From contig NZ_VKAB01000001.1 in the NCBI RefSeq assembly GCF_009769385.1, positions 186,001 through 250,000 on the forward strand: 64,000 nucleotides of DNA, given 5' to 3'. The notes beneath the pieces are model-generated. The model was given only the letters and a program-made list of their open reading frames with translations. It did no database searches and had not been told where the DNA came from. Below, one piece after another: positions 1-7,943 of this stretch; the stretch's first letter is position 1; every line of letters starts with the position of its first letter. This DNA comes from Saccharothrix deserti (GTDB lineage: Bacteria; Actinomycetota; Actinomycetes; Mycobacteriales; Pseudonocardiaceae). The translations under genes were made by a program, and so were the position numbers.

Positions 1-55
1 CGGCGACGGCCGCGCGCACGCGGTCGTCCAGCTCGTCCGGCGCCGGGTCGGCCAT
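1..55 (-). CDS. N-terminus of an unidentified protein (runs off the window)
   Basis: An ATG at 55..53 opens a frame that reads MADPAPDELDDRVRAAVA up to the window edge, with the acidic/alanine-rich composition and codon use of a genuine gene. It lies downstream of, and on the same strand as, the methyltransferase that ends at 136. Only 18 residues are visible, so no function can be given. The reading frame rather than an alternative is chosen because the ATG is preceded by GGAGCCGGGTG, a weak but plausible ribosome site. Confidence 0.5.
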   Translation of the reverse strand, partial: MADPAPDELDDRVRAAVA

Positions 56-99
56 CACCCGGCTCCGGCTAAGTGCGGGTCTCCCATGGCGAGGTCCTC

Positions 100-132
100 T
101 GCGGTAGGCGGCGGAACCTCCGTTCTACCGCA
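100..132 (-). terminator. Probable hairpin terminator after the methyltransferase gene
   Basis: TGCGGTAG at 100-107 pairs perfectly with CTACCGCA at 125-132, and the loop contains a smaller CGG/CCG stem. It lies just after the stop codon of the methyltransferase gene (minus strand) and before the ATG of the next minus-strand gene at 55, where a terminator or processing hairpin would be expected. There is no clear T-run, as is common in actinomycetes. Confidence 0.45.
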
Positions 133-135
133 CTC

Positions 136-858
136 TCAGGCCGGCTTGCGCCCCAACAAGTGCAACCGGGCGGCCACGTCGCGCAGCGGCGGGCGGGTCG
201 ACGCGGCCAGTTCCAGCTCGGCCAGCGCCTCGGCCGCGCCCGGATTGGCCTCCAGCACCGCGCCCGGCACCAGGTCCGACACCACGCCGTGGCCCTGGAC
301 CAGCTCCACCTTCAGGCCCGCGGCCAGCACCAACGCCTCCAGCCCGGCCACGTCGAAGCGGCGCAGCAGCGGGTCGCGGGTGCCGACGAGCTGGCCCGCC
401 TCGTCGTCCAGCAGCCGCCGGGCGTCGACCAGGCGTCCGGCGATCGCCCGGTGCAGCACGGCCGCGTACCGGTTCGCCACCAGCAGGGACACCGCGCCGC
501 CCGGAGCCGCCGCGGCGGCGAGCGCGGCCAACGCGGCACCGGCGTCGTCCACGACCTCCAGCAGCCCGTGCCCGAGCACCAGGTCGGCCGAGCCGTCCCG
601 GTCCAACGCGTCGGTGTCGCCCTGGACGGCCGTGATGCGGTCCAGCACGCCCTCGTCGGCCGCACGGCGGTGCAGCGTGGCCAGCGCGTCCGGGCTGGGG
701 TCGACCACCGTCACCGTGCACCCGGCCACCGCGAGTGGCACGGCCCACACGCCGCTGCCCCCGCCGACGTCGAGCACCCGCGGCGGTTCACCGCCCCGGC
801 GGTCCCGCGCGGCGGCCAGCTCGGCGTCGAGCACCCTGTGTACGGCGTCCGGTCGCAT
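136..858 (-). CDS. Class I SAM-dependent methyltransferase
   Basis: The 240-residue product has the Rossmann-fold SAM-binding motif VLDVGGGSG at residues 28-36, the acidic end of strand 2 (TVVDPS) and a motif IV-like segment (SADLVLGHGLLEVVDD), followed by a post-motif (APGGAVSLLVANR). This is the SmtA/UbiE-like methyltransferase pattern, so transfer of a methyl group from SAM is well supported, but the substrate cannot be read from sequence. It is cytosolic with no signal or membrane segment. It diverges from parA with only 34 bases between the two start codons, so the two genes must share a compact promoter region. Confidence 0.85.
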   Translation of the reverse strand: MRPDAVHRVLDAELAAARDRRGGEPPRVLDVGGGSGVWAVPLAVAGCTVTVVDPSPDALATLHRRAADEGVLDRITAVQGDTDALDRDGSADLVLGHGLLEVVDDAGAALAALAAAAAPGGAVSLLVANRYAAVLHRAIAGRLVDARRLLDDEAGQLVGTRDPLLRRFDVAGLEALVLAAGLKVELVQGHGVVSDLVPGAVLEANPGAAEALAELELAASTRPPLRDVAARLHLLGRKPA

Positions 859-892
859 AGACGTAGAGCCTAGAGACCGTAGGCTGCACTAC

Positions 893-1729
893 GTGCATAC
901 GGTCGCGGTCCTCAGCCTCAAGGGTGGAGTGGGTAAGACGACGGTCGCGCTCGGTCTGGCGTCGGCCGCGCTGCGGCGTGGTGTCCGGACGCTGGTCATC
1001 GACCTGGATCCACAGTGCAACGCCACCTCGACGCTCGAACCCGACGACACCGAGGCCAGCATCTACGACGTCCTGCAGGACCCGAGCGAGGACACGCTGC
1101 GCAAGGCGATCGCGCCCAGCGCGTGGGGCGACGGGGTGGACGTGCTGGCGGGGTCCGAGGACGCCGAGTCGCTGAACCACCCCGATCCCGGCGAGACCAG
1201 GCTCGGCCGGCTGCGCGAGGCGTTGCGGCTGCTCCGGGACGACGAGGAGCCCTACCAGCTGGTGCTGCTGGACTGCCCGCCGTCGCTGGGTCAGCTGACC
1301 CGGTCGGCGCTGGTCGCGGCGGACCGGGCGCTGCTGGTGACCGAGCCCACGATGTTCGCGGTGGCGGGCGTGCAGCGGGCGTTCGAGGCGGTGCAGGCCG
1401 AGCGCGAGCACAACGAGGAGTTGCAGCCGCTGGGCGTGGTGGTGAACCGGGTGCGGCCGAGGTCGCACGAGCACCAGTTCCGCATCGACGAGCTGCGCGA
1501 CATCTTCGGGCCGCTGGTGATGCCGGTGGCGTTGCCGGACCGGCTGGCGGTGCAGCAGGCGCAGGGCGCGTGCATGCCGATCCACGAGTGGGGCACGCCG
1601 GGCGCGCGTGAGGTGGCGCTGGCGTTCAACCTGCTGTTGGCGCGGATACTGCGGATCAGCCGCAGTCGACGCCGTGCCGTGCACCACGACTTCGACGACC
1701 AGGAGATCGAGGAAGCGGTGGACGCGTGA
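893..1729 (+). CDS. ParA/Soj/MinD-family ATPase
   Basis: The GTG at 893 gives a 278-residue protein whose second residue block is already the first beta strand, so this start is preferred to in-frame positions far upstream inside the opposite gene. The deviant Walker A KGGVGKTT lies at residues 10-17, DLDPQCN at 37-43 is the A' motif, and LLDCPPSLG is Walker B. This is the ParA-type switch ATPase family used in DNA or protein positioning. No parB or parS partner is nearby, and the locus is not next to rpmH/dnaA, so this is an orphan ParA, not the chromosome partition ATPase. Its stop overlaps the start of a small ORF (GTGA), which in turn overlaps lysE. Confidence 0.85.
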   Translation: MHTVAVLSLKGGVGKTTVALGLASAALRRGVRTLVIDLDPQCNATSTLEPDDTEASIYDVLQDPSEDTLRKAIAPSAWGDGVDVLAGSEDAESLNHPDPGETRLGRLREALRLLRDDEEPYQLVLLDCPPSLGQLTRSALVAADRALLVTEPTMFAVAGVQRAFEAVQAEREHNEELQPLGVVVNRVRPRSHEHQFRIDELRDIFGPLVMPVALPDRLAVQQAQGACMPIHEWGTPGAREVALAFNLLLARILRISRSRRRAVHHDFDDQEIEEAVDA

Positions 1730-1827
1730 GCAAGCTCGCAGCCGAATCGTTCAACACCGGATCATCCGGTTTCGACACAGTGCTTCGTGCTCTTGCCACG
1801 CCGAGCGCCGGCGAGGTGTGCGCGTGA
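1726..1827 (+). CDS. Possible 33-residue small protein coupled between parA and lysE
   Basis: A GTG at 1726 overlaps the parA stop as GTGA, and the frame ends in a TGA at 1825 that itself overlaps the GTG of lysE as GTGA. The predicted peptide begins MSKLAAESFNTGSSGFD and ends PSAGEVCA. Exact 4-base overlaps on both sides are typical of translational coupling in this genome. Against it, third-position GC is lower than in the neighbours and a 15-base palindrome (ACCGGAT-C-ATCCGGT, 1756-1770) lies inside, so the stretch could instead be a regulatory spacer. No function is assigned. Confidence 0.4.
   Translation: MSKLAAESFNTGSSGFDTVLRALATPSAGEVCA
1756..1770. promoter_or_regulatory. 15-base palindrome between parA and lysE
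   Basis: ACCGGAT and ATCCGGT are exact inverted copies around a single C. The site is about 55 bases before the lysE start, inside the putative small ORF. It could be an operator for lysE or a chance palindrome; nothing else in the sequence decides. Confidence 0.3.
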
Positions 1828-2456
1828 GCACGACCGCCCTGGTCGCGTTCACCGTCGCGGCGCTCCTGCTGACCATCACGCCCGGTCTGGACACCATGAT
1901 GCTGTTGCGCATGGTGCTCGGCGGCGGGCGCGGGGCCGGGCTGGTCGGCGGGTTCGGCACCACGCTGGGCTGCCTGGTGTGGGGCGCGGCGAGCATCGCC
2001 GGGTTGACCGCGCTGCTGGTGGCGTCGCAGGTCGCCTACGACGTCGTGCGGTACGCGGGCGCGGCGTACCTGCTCTGGCTGGGCGGGTCGGCGCTGTGGA
2101 AGTCGTGGCGCGGGACCCTGGACAAGCCGTCCGACGCGCCGTCGATCACGCCGGGTCAGGCGTTGCGGATCGGGTTCACCACGAACCTGCTCAACCCCAA
2201 GATCGGCGTGTTCTACCTGAGCCTGCTCCCCCAGTTCCTGCCCGCCGACCAGACGTCGGCCGGGTGGGGCGCGCTGCTGATCGGCATCCACGTGGGCATC
2301 GGCCAGGTGTGGCAGATCGTCGTGGTGTGGCTGGCCGGGCGGGCGGCGGTGGTGCTGACCAGGCCGAGGGTGCGGCGGTGGACCGAGCGGCTGACCGCGT
2401 CCGTGCTGGTCGCGTTCGGTCTGAAGGTGGCTTTCGACAGCGGTGCCCGAGGGTGA
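1824..2456 (+). CDS. LysE/RhtB-family amino-acid exporter
   Basis: This 210-residue membrane protein has the LysE-family N-terminal signature (LLLTITPGLDTMMLLR), a central Gly-rich helix pair, and the conserved NLLNPKIGVFYLSLLPQF segment that marks the family. About five to six hydrophobic helices are visible, the normal size for the family. The expected role is efflux of an amino acid or related small molecule across the cytoplasmic membrane; the substrate cannot be deduced. The GTG start overlaps the upstream stop and its own 3' end overlaps nei by 14 bases, so it is part of one coupled transcript with parA and nei. Confidence 0.9.
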   Translation: MSTTALVAFTVAALLLTITPGLDTMMLLRMVLGGGRGAGLVGGFGTTLGCLVWGAASIAGLTALLVASQVAYDVVRYAGAAYLLWLGGSALWKSWRGTLDKPSDAPSITPGQALRIGFTTNLLNPKIGVFYLSLLPQFLPADQTSAGWGALLIGIHVGIGQVWQIVVVWLAGRAAVVLTRPRVRRWTERLTASVLVAFGLKVAFDSGARG

Positions 2457-3237
2457 CACGGTCTTCCTGGCCGGACACCGCCTGAACGAGGCGCTGGCCG
2501 GGCGCCGGCTGCTGCGCGGTGAGCTCCGCCACCCCGAGTGGGCCAACGCCGACCTGAGCGGGCGGGACGTGCTGGAGGTGCGTTCGGTCGGCAAGCACCT
2601 GTTCACCCGGTTCTCCGGTGGCCTGAGCCTGCACAGCCACTTCCGGATGGACGGCGCGTGGCACCTCTACCGGCCGGGCGAGCGCTGGCGGCGGCCGAAT
2701 CACCAGGTGCGGGCGTTGTTGGAGGTGCCGGACCGGGTCGCGGTGGGGTTCGCGCTGCACGACCTCGAACTGCTGCCGACCGACGAGGAGTCGCGGCTCG
2801 TCGGGCACCTGGGGCCGGACCTGCTGGGCGACTGGGACGACGAACGGGCGGCCGAGGCGGTCGCCAGGCTCGCGGCGGACCCGGACCGCGAACTGGGCCT
2901 GGCGCTGCTCGACCAGCGGGTCGTGGCTGGCGTGGGGAACCTCTACAAGGCCGAGGTGTGCTTCCTGCTGGGCGTCTCGCCGTGGAGCCCGGTGTCGGCC
3001 GTCGACCCGGCGGAGGCGGTGCGGCTGGCGCGCAAGCTCCTGCTCGCCAACGCCTGGCACCCGGAGCAGAGCACCACCGGGCTGATGGGCCGCGGACGGC
3101 AGCACTGGGTGTTCGAACGGGGCGGTAAACCGTGCCTGCGCTGCGGGACCAGGGTGCGGGTCGGCGGGCAGGGCGCGGGCGTGCTGGAGCGCCCCGCGTA
3201 CTGGTGCCCGCGCTGCCAGCCAGGGCCGATCGCTTAG
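2443..3237 (+). CDS. nei: Fpg/Nei-family DNA glycosylase (endonuclease VIII-like)
   Basis: The product starts PEGDTV after the initiator: Pro2 would be the Schiff-base nucleophile and Glu3 the general acid of the Fpg/Nei family, and the PEGDT form points to Nei rather than Fpg (PELPE). The helix-two-turn-helix segment ([17 protein letters not shown]) and a C-terminal zinc finger with Cys231, Cys234, Cys255 and Cys258 are present. It should excise oxidised pyrimidines and cut the abasic strand during base-excision repair. At 264 residues it is full length. The GTG start lies within lysE, 14 bases before its stop. Actinobacteria have Nei1 and Nei2 forms; which one this is was not decided. Confidence 0.9.
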   Translation: MPEGDTVFLAGHRLNEALAGRRLLRGELRHPEWANADLSGRDVLEVRSVGKHLFTRFSGGLSLHSHFRMDGAWHLYRPGERWRRPNHQVRALLEVPDRVAVGFALHDLELLPTDEESRLVGHLGPDLLGDWDDERAAEAVARLAADPDRELGLALLDQRVVAGVGNLYKAEVCFLLGVSPWSPVSAVDPAEAVRLARKLLLANAWHPEQSTTGLMGRGRQHWVFERGGKPCLRCGTRVRVGGQGAGVLERPAYWCPRCQPGPIA

Positions 3238-3247
3238 GGTTACCGCC

Positions 3248-4270
3248 GTGGTCTACAAGAGCGTGGTGCGCAAGGCGTTGTTCCGGATGCACGGCGGAGA
3301 CGCGGAGCGGGTCCACGAGACCACCCTCGCCGTCCTGGAGAAGCTGAGCCCGGCGGCCAGGCTCGTGAAGCGCAAGCCCGCGCTGGAACGCACCGTCTTC
3401 GGCGTGCGGTTCCCCAACCCGGTCGGCCTCGCCGCCGGACTGGACAAGAACGGTCGGGCGCTGCCCGCGTGGGGCGCGCTGGGGTTCGGGTTCGTCGAGG
3501 TCGGCACGGTCACCCGGCACCCGCAGCCGGGCAACCCGAAGCCGCGCCTGTTCCGGCTGCGCGACAGCGAGGCGATCATCAACCGGATGGGCTTCAACAA
3601 CGACGGCGCGCTGGAGCTGGCCAACCGGCTGGACCGCCTGGGCCCGTTGGCCGTGCCGCTGGGCATCAGCCTGGGCAAGTCCAAGATCACGCCGGTCGAG
3701 GACGCGGTGGAGGACTACCGGACGTCCCTGCGGGCGCTCTACCGGCACGGCGACTACTTCGCGATCAACATCAGCTCGCCCAACACGCCCGGCCTGCGCA
3801 GCCTGCAGGACCGCGGCGCGTTGACCGAGCTGCTGTCCGCGCTCAACGCCACCGCGCACGACCTGGCCGGGTCGAAGCCGCGCAAGCCGATCCTGGTCAA
3901 GATCGCGCCCGACCTGACCGACGAGGCGATCGCCGAACTGCTGGAGGTGTGCGCCGCGCACGAGGTCAGCGGCCTGATCGCGACCAACACCACGCTGTCC
4001 CGCGACGGTCTGGCCCCGGCCGACCAGCGGCTCGCGCACGAGGCGGGCGGGCTGAGCGGCAGGCCGCTGACCGAACGCGCCCGCGAGGTGGTGCGGTTCG
4101 TCAGCCGGGAGACCGACGGCCGGCTGCCGATCATCGGCGTCGGCGGGATCGCCGGCCCGGACGACGCCAAGCGGATGCTGGACGCGGGCGCGAGCCTGAT
4201 CCAGATCTACACCGGGTTCATCTTCGAGGGCCCCGGCCTGGTCCGGCGCATCAACAAGTCACTCGTCTAG
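3248..4270 (+). CDS. pyrD: Dihydroorotate dehydrogenase, class 2 (quinone-dependent)
   Basis: The 340-residue product has the class 2 layout: an N-terminal helical region for membrane/quinone contact, then the FMN-binding TIM barrel. [26 protein letters not shown], the active-site segment [11 protein letters not shown] with the catalytic Ser that defines class 2, [13 protein letters not shown] and GVGGI are all present. It oxidises dihydroorotate to orotate in pyrimidine synthesis, passing electrons to quinone at the inner face of the membrane. It starts at a GTG ten bases after nei, so it could be read from the same transcript, although functionally it is unrelated. Confidence 0.97.
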   Translation: MVYKSVVRKALFRMHGGDAERVHETTLAVLEKLSPAARLVKRKPALERTVFGVRFPNPVGLAAGLDKNGRALPAWGALGFGFVEVGTVTRHPQPGNPKPRLFRLRDSEAIINRMGFNNDGALELANRLDRLGPLAVPLGISLGKSKITPVEDAVEDYRTSLRALYRHGDYFAINISSPNTPGLRSLQDRGALTELLSALNATAHDLAGSKPRKPILVKIAPDLTDEAIAELLEVCAAHEVSGLIATNTTLSRDGLAPADQRLAHEAGGLSGRPLTERAREVVRFVSRETDGRLPIIGVGGIAGPDDAKRMLDAGASLIQIYTGFIFEGPGLVRRINKSLV

Positions 4271-4287
4271 GCGGGCCGTCCAGGCGG

Positions 4288-4317
4288 GCGTCAGTCTTCC
4301 AACGCGTCAGTCTTCCA
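4288..4317. repeat. Tandem duplication across the 3' end of the MarR gene
   Basis: The 14-mer GCGTCAGTCTTCCA occurs at 4288-4301 and again at 4304-4317, a 16-base period. The second copy contains the stop and last codons of the marR-type gene, so the first is a duplicated piece of coding end now lying between the convergent pyrD and marR genes. Confidence 0.75.
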
Positions 4318-4744
4318 GCGCGTCCTCGTACGCCTTCAACGTCTCCACGAACATCCGCCGCTGGTCGGGCGTCAACGGCTCCAACGCCGTCCGCCACGCC
4401 CGCGCGCCCCTGGCCAGCCACGCGTCGATCGAGGGCCGCTTGGCGTCGGTGATGCTCACGATCCGCTTGCGGCGGTCCTCGTCGTCCTCACGGCGTTCCA
4501 GCACGCCTTTCCGGCTCAGCTCCCCCACCATCAGGCTGACCGTCGTCGGCGCCACCTCCAGCCTCGCGGCCAGGTCGTTCACCGTCGCCGGGCCGTCGAA
4601 CAGCAGGTAGGCCAGCAGCGACAGGTGCCGCGGCGCCAACGCCAGGGACTCCAGCTCCTCGGGCACCTTGATCCGCTTGGCCCGGCCGACCATGCGCGGC
4701 ATGAGCAGCAGCAACGCGCGGATGGCGTCATCGGTGGTTGACAC
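4307..4744 (-). CDS. MarR-family transcriptional regulator
   Basis: The 145-residue product has the winged-helix core of MarR proteins: SLLAYLLFDGPATVNDLAARLEV as the helix-turn-helix, VSLMVGELSRKGVLERREDDEDRRKRIVSI as recognition helix and wing with the DxRxxxxxLT-like pattern, and dimerising helices at both ends. It diverges from the F420/hemerythrin fusion gene, and two CTTTGA-type palindromes sit in the 76-base gap between the start codons. The simplest reading is an autoregulated repressor that also controls the divergent oxidoreductase, released by a small phenolic or redox ligand. Confidence 0.88.
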   Translation of the reverse strand: MSTTDDAIRALLLLMPRMVGRAKRIKVPEELESLALAPRHLSLLAYLLFDGPATVNDLAARLEVAPTTVSLMVGELSRKGVLERREDDEDRRKRIVSITDAKRPSIDAWLARGARAWRTALEPLTPDQRRMFVETLKAYEDALED

Positions 4745-4763
4745 CCGGGACCCGCCTCTCTAC

Positions 4764-4808
4764 CTTTGACATCAAAGAGACTTTGTGTTCAAAGCAAAAC
4801 TGCTTTGA
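4764..4808. promoter_or_regulatory. Tandem CTTTGA palindromes: probable MarR operators
   Basis: CTTTGACATCAAAG (4764-4777) is a perfect 6-2-6 inverted repeat. CTTTGTGTTCAAAG (4781-4794) is a second copy, 17 bases on, with one mismatched pair. A half-site CTTTGA follows at 4803-4808. They fill the gap between the divergent marR-type gene and the F420/hemerythrin gene, which is the classical position for MarR operators. Confidence 0.75.
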
Positions 4809-4820
4809 CGGGTCAGACTA

Positions 4821-5615
4821 ATGGGGGAACCACACGTGAACGAGATGGTCATCCAGGAGTTCCGGGCCAACGGCGGCCTGGTCGGAGGCCCCTTCGAGGG
4901 CGCGGACCTGCTGCTCATGACCACCGCCGGCGCCCGGACGGGCAAGCCGCACACCAACCCGGCGGTGTACCTGCGCGACGGCGACCGGCTGCTGGTCTTC
5001 GGCTCCAACGCGGGCGGGCCCAAGCACCCGGACTGGTACCACAACCTGCTGGCCGACCCGCAGGTCACGATCGAGATCCGGGAGAACGGCGCGATCCGGA
5101 AGCACGCCGCCCAGGCCGTGCCGCTCGAAGGTGCCGAGCGCGACCACTTCTACGAGGTCCAGTCGCGGCTCGCCCCGGCGTTCCGCGCCTACGCCGAGGC
5201 CACGACCAGGGTCATCCCCGTCGTCGCGCTGAACGTGCTCCGGCTCGACGCGGACCGGGTCAAGGCGATCGGCGTGCAGCTGCGCCGCCACCACGACGCC
5301 CTGCGGGCCGAGCTGCGCCGGTTGCGCGAGGACCCGACCACCCGCCGTGACCTGCGCGACCACTGCCTGGCGTTCTGCGACAACATGCGGATGCACCACC
5401 TGCGCGAAGAGGGCGCGTTCACCGCGTTCGAGGACCACGACCCCGCGTTGGCCCCGGTGTTCGCACGGCTCCGCGAGGAGCACCACGTGGTGGCCGGGGT
5501 GATCACCGAGATCGCCGGGCTGGCCGACGACCCGGACCGGCTGCGCCCCGAACTCGACCGGCTGGCGGAGGAGTTGGAGACGCACTTCGCCTACGAAGAG
5601 GCGCACATCGGCTAG
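4821..5615 (+). CDS. F420-dependent nitroreductase (DUF385/Ddn-like) fused to a hemerythrin HHE domain
   Basis: Residues about 1-137 match the deazaflavin (F420)-dependent nitroreductase family: NGGLVGGPFEGADLLLMTTAGARTG, the YLRDGDRLLVFGSNAG strand pair, HPDWYHNLLADPQVTIE, and a closing TTRVIPVVAL. Residues about 138-264 form a four-helix hemerythrin-like domain with spaced iron-ligand candidates (HHDALR, RMHHLREEGAFTAFE, DHDPAL, EEHH, ETHFAYEEAHIG). The first domain is expected to reduce quinones or nitro compounds with F420H2; the second binds a di-iron centre and may sense O2, NO or redox state. ATG 4821 is chosen as the first start after the operators. The stop shares CTAG with the convergent permease gene. 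Confidence 0.85.
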   Translation: MGEPHVNEMVIQEFRANGGLVGGPFEGADLLLMTTAGARTGKPHTNPAVYLRDGDRLLVFGSNAGGPKHPDWYHNLLADPQVTIEIRENGAIRKHAAQAVPLEGAERDHFYEVQSRLAPAFRAYAEATTRVIPVVALNVLRLDADRVKAIGVQLRRHHDALRAELRRLREDPTTRRDLRDHCLAFCDNMRMHHLREEGAFTAFEDHDPALAPVFARLREEHHVVAGVITEIAGLADDPDRLRPELDRLAEELETHFAYEEAHIG

Positions 5616-6886
5616 GGCTTGCCGGTCAGGTCTTCCCGGCGGTCGACCTTGCGGGCGGCCCTGAGCCAGCGCAGCACCGGGTGCAGGATCACCACGAGCA
5701 GCGAACCCCACACCAGGCCGCCGAGCTCCATGTCGCCCAGCTCCAGGGTCAGATCGCCCACCCCGGCGACGAGGGCGGCGCCGCCGACCAGCGCGTTGCC
5801 GGGGTTGGTCAGGTCGACCCCGTTCTCCATCCACACCCGCACGCCGACCAGGCTGATCAGGCCGAACAGCACCAGGGTCGCGCCGCCGACCACACCCGCC
5901 GGGATGGTCGCCAGCGCCGCCGTCACCTTCGGTGAGAACGACATCAGCACCGCGGCCACCCCGGTCACCGCGTACGCGGCGGTGGAGAAGACCTTGGTCA
6001 CGCCCATCACGCCGATGTTCTCGGAGTACGTCGCGGTGCCCGACCCGCCGCCGAAGCCCGCCAACGCGGTGGACACGCCGTTGGCGATGATCGAGTCGCC
6101 GACGTTGCCGTCGAGGTTGCGGCCGGTCAGCGCGGCGATCGCCTTCACGTGGCCGACGTTCTCCGCGACCAGCACGATCACCACCGGCAGCACCAGCAGG
6201 GTGACCGACGGCCGCAGTTCCGGCGCGTGGAACTCGGGCAGGCCGAACCAGGCGGCCCGACCGAGCGCACCCGTGTCGACCAGGCCGAGGGAGAAGCCGA
6301 GCACCCACCCGGCGACCACGCCGATCAGCACGGAGAAGCGGAAGAACGTGCCGCGGCCGAGCACGCCGCACAGCAGGATGATGCCCATCGTCACCACGGC
6401 GGGCAGCGGCTGCTGGGCGAACGAGTCGGTGGCCCGGTGCGACAGGTTGAGCCCGATCAGCACGACCACCGCACCGGTCACCACCGGCGGCATCACGGCC
6501 TCCAGCAGCCGCACGCCCAGCGCCTTCACCGCGACCCCGATGATGATCACCAGCAGGCCGGCCGCGAGCACGCCGCCGAGTTGCGCGGCGATGCCCTCGT
6601 CACGGGCGGCGGACAGCGGCGCGATGAACGCGAACGACGCGCCGAGGTAGCTGGGCACCATGTTGCGGGTGATCACCAGGAACAGGAGGGTGCCGACGCC
6701 GGAGAACAGCAGCGTGGTGCTGACCGGGAGACCGGTGGTGGCGGGAACGAGGATCGTGGCGCCGGCCATCGCGACCAGGTGTTGGGCGCCGAAGCCGATG
6801 GTGCGGGGCCAGCTCAGCCGCTCTTGCGGCGCGATGGCGTCACCGTCGATGGGGCGGCCATCACCGCGCACGGTCCACAACGCCAC
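5612..6886 (-). CDS. NCS2-family uracil/xanthine permease
   Basis: The 424-residue protein has about twelve to fourteen hydrophobic segments and the NCS2 signatures: MVPSYLGASFAFIAPLSA near the substrate site, the AENVGHVKAI segment containing the conserved acidic residue, and GGSGTATYSENIGVMGVTKV, close to UraA-type transporters. It is expected to import uracil or xanthine by proton symport in the cytoplasmic membrane. pyrD lies 1.3 kb away, but there is no sign of co-regulation. The gene is convergent with the fusion gene and their stop codons overlap in a shared CTAG. Confidence 0.9.
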   Translation of the reverse strand: MALWTVRGDGRPIDGDAIAPQERLSWPRTIGFGAQHLVAMAGATILVPATTGLPVSTTLLFSGVGTLLFLVITRNMVPSYLGASFAFIAPLSAARDEGIAAQLGGVLAAGLLVIIIGVAVKALGVRLLEAVMPPVVTGAVVVLIGLNLSHRATDSFAQQPLPAVVTMGIILLCGVLGRGTFFRFSVLIGVVAGWVLGFSLGLVDTGALGRAAWFGLPEFHAPELRPSVTLLVLPVVIVLVAENVGHVKAIAALTGRNLDGNVGDSIIANGVSTALAGFGGGSGTATYSENIGVMGVTKVFSTAAYAVTGVAAVLMSFSPKVTAALATIPAGVVGGATLVLFGLISLVGVRVWMENGVDLTNPGNALVGGAALVAGVGDLTLELGDMELGGLVWGSLLVVILHPVLRWLRAARKVDRREDLTGKP

Positions 6887-7147
6887 TCAATGACCTCCCC
6901 GGCGACCAGGACGGACCACGCTGTCCGACCAAGGGATCCTGCCACGCCAAGTAGTGGCTGCGGCTATATAACGGTCTGATAATCACACGATTGCAGCAGC
7001 GTACGCCACTACGGTTGTCAGGTCAGCCCAACTCCGCTACCCAACGTGACGTAATCGGCGTTGGTGCAGATGGCCGTGCGGGCGAACGTGCGGTTGTCCG
7101 CAGTGGACGCCCCGACGACAGGTCCCGGTGGACGACCGCGTGGCCGT
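6887..7147. other. Intergenic region upstream of the permease, AT-richer core
   Basis: No gene was found in this 261-base gap. Its middle is unusually AT-rich for the window (CTATATAACG at 6964-6973, TGATAATC at 6978-6985) and is flanked by an exact 8-base inverted repeat, GTAGTGGC at 6951-6958 and GCCACTAC at 7005-7012. The permease promoter must lie here; the repeat could be a regulator site. Confidence 0.5.
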
Positions 7148-7927
7148 TCAGCGCGACAGCTCGCGCAACGCGGACGCCAGGCCCGCCAGGTGGTCCGTCG
7201 CGTCACCCAGCACCTGCCGGGGGTTGGAGGCGGTGCTCTCGGCGAGCACCCGACCGGCCGCGGCGACCAGGCCGCAGTAGCCGTCCACACCCTCGTCCAG
7301 CTGGGCGCGCAGTCTTCGCACACCCTCGACCAGCGGCGCGCGGTCCAACGGCGGCGCGGTGTCACGCGCCCGTTCGACGGCCTGCAGCTGGTGGGAGACG
7401 GCCCGGAGCGCGGACGCGGCCTCGACGCCGGTGACGCGGGCCTGCTCGACCGAGTCGGTGGGCACGGAGGTCAACGCGGCCGAGTCGAGCTGGCGCAGCA
7501 GCTCGCGCAACGTGTCCTCGGCGTCCTCCAGCCGTTCCATCGGCTGACGTGCGGACGAGGAGCGCGAGGGCAGCGGCGCGCGCACCGGCACGGCCGCCAA
7601 CTGCTGCCGCTCGGCGTTGATGCCCCGCATCCTCATGTTCGTGCGCACGGCCAGCACCGACGTGCCGGCGAACCCGAGGGCCGCGCCGACCCCGGCGGCC
7701 ACGGGCAGCGCGCCGACCAGCGTGAGCGTGCCGACCACCGCGAGCAGGGCCAGCACGATCAGCCAGAAGGTGAGCACGCGGCTCGACCGGCGGTAACGCC
7801 GATCGAGCTTCGCACGCGGGTCGTTCCAGGCGGCGTACCGCCGTTTCACCTGGTCCGCGAGTTGCCCCTGGAGCTGGCCGCCGATGGCCTGGACAAGCTC
7901 GCCGGCCACCTTCCGCCGGGGATCCAT
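7148..7927 (-). CDS. pspM: PspM-like membrane partner of PspA
   Basis: The 259-residue product has an N-terminal cytoplasmic helix rich in charges, two adjacent membrane helices (VLTFWLIVLALLAVVGTLTLVG and LPVAAGVGAALGFAGTSVLAV) and a long helical C-terminal region. Size, topology and position directly after pspA match PspM (Rv2743c) of Mycobacterium tuberculosis, which links PspA to the membrane in envelope stress. The ATG at 7927 is used because it follows GGGAG; two in-frame GTG codons at 7939 and 7936 are alternatives. The spacing of 16 bases from the pspA stop indicates one transcript. Confidence 0.75.
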   Translation of the reverse strand: MDPRRKVAGELVQAIGGQLQGQLADQVKRRYAAWNDPRAKLDRRYRRSSRVLTFWLIVLALLAVVGTLTLVGALPVAAGVGAALGFAGTSVLAVRTNMRMRGINAERQQLAAVPVRAPLPSRSSSARQPMERLEDAEDTLRELLRQLDSAALTSVPTDSVEQARVTGVEAASALRAVSHQLQAVERARDTAPPLDRAPLVEGVRRLRAQLDEGVDGYCGLVAAAGRVLAESTASNPRQVLGDATDHLAGLASALRELSR

Positions 7928-7943
7928 CGCGGACACCACTCCC

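Noticed and set aside
86..892. Long N-terminal extension of the ParA protein
   Set aside because: The frame stays open through the opposite methyltransferase gene, but the translation is Ser/Thr/Arg-rich nonsense. The GTG at 893 places the Walker A motif where ParA proteins have it.
6887..7147. tRNA or small RNA gene in the gap before the permease
   Set aside because: No cloverleaf, T-loop or CCA-type end could be formed from this stretch by eye.
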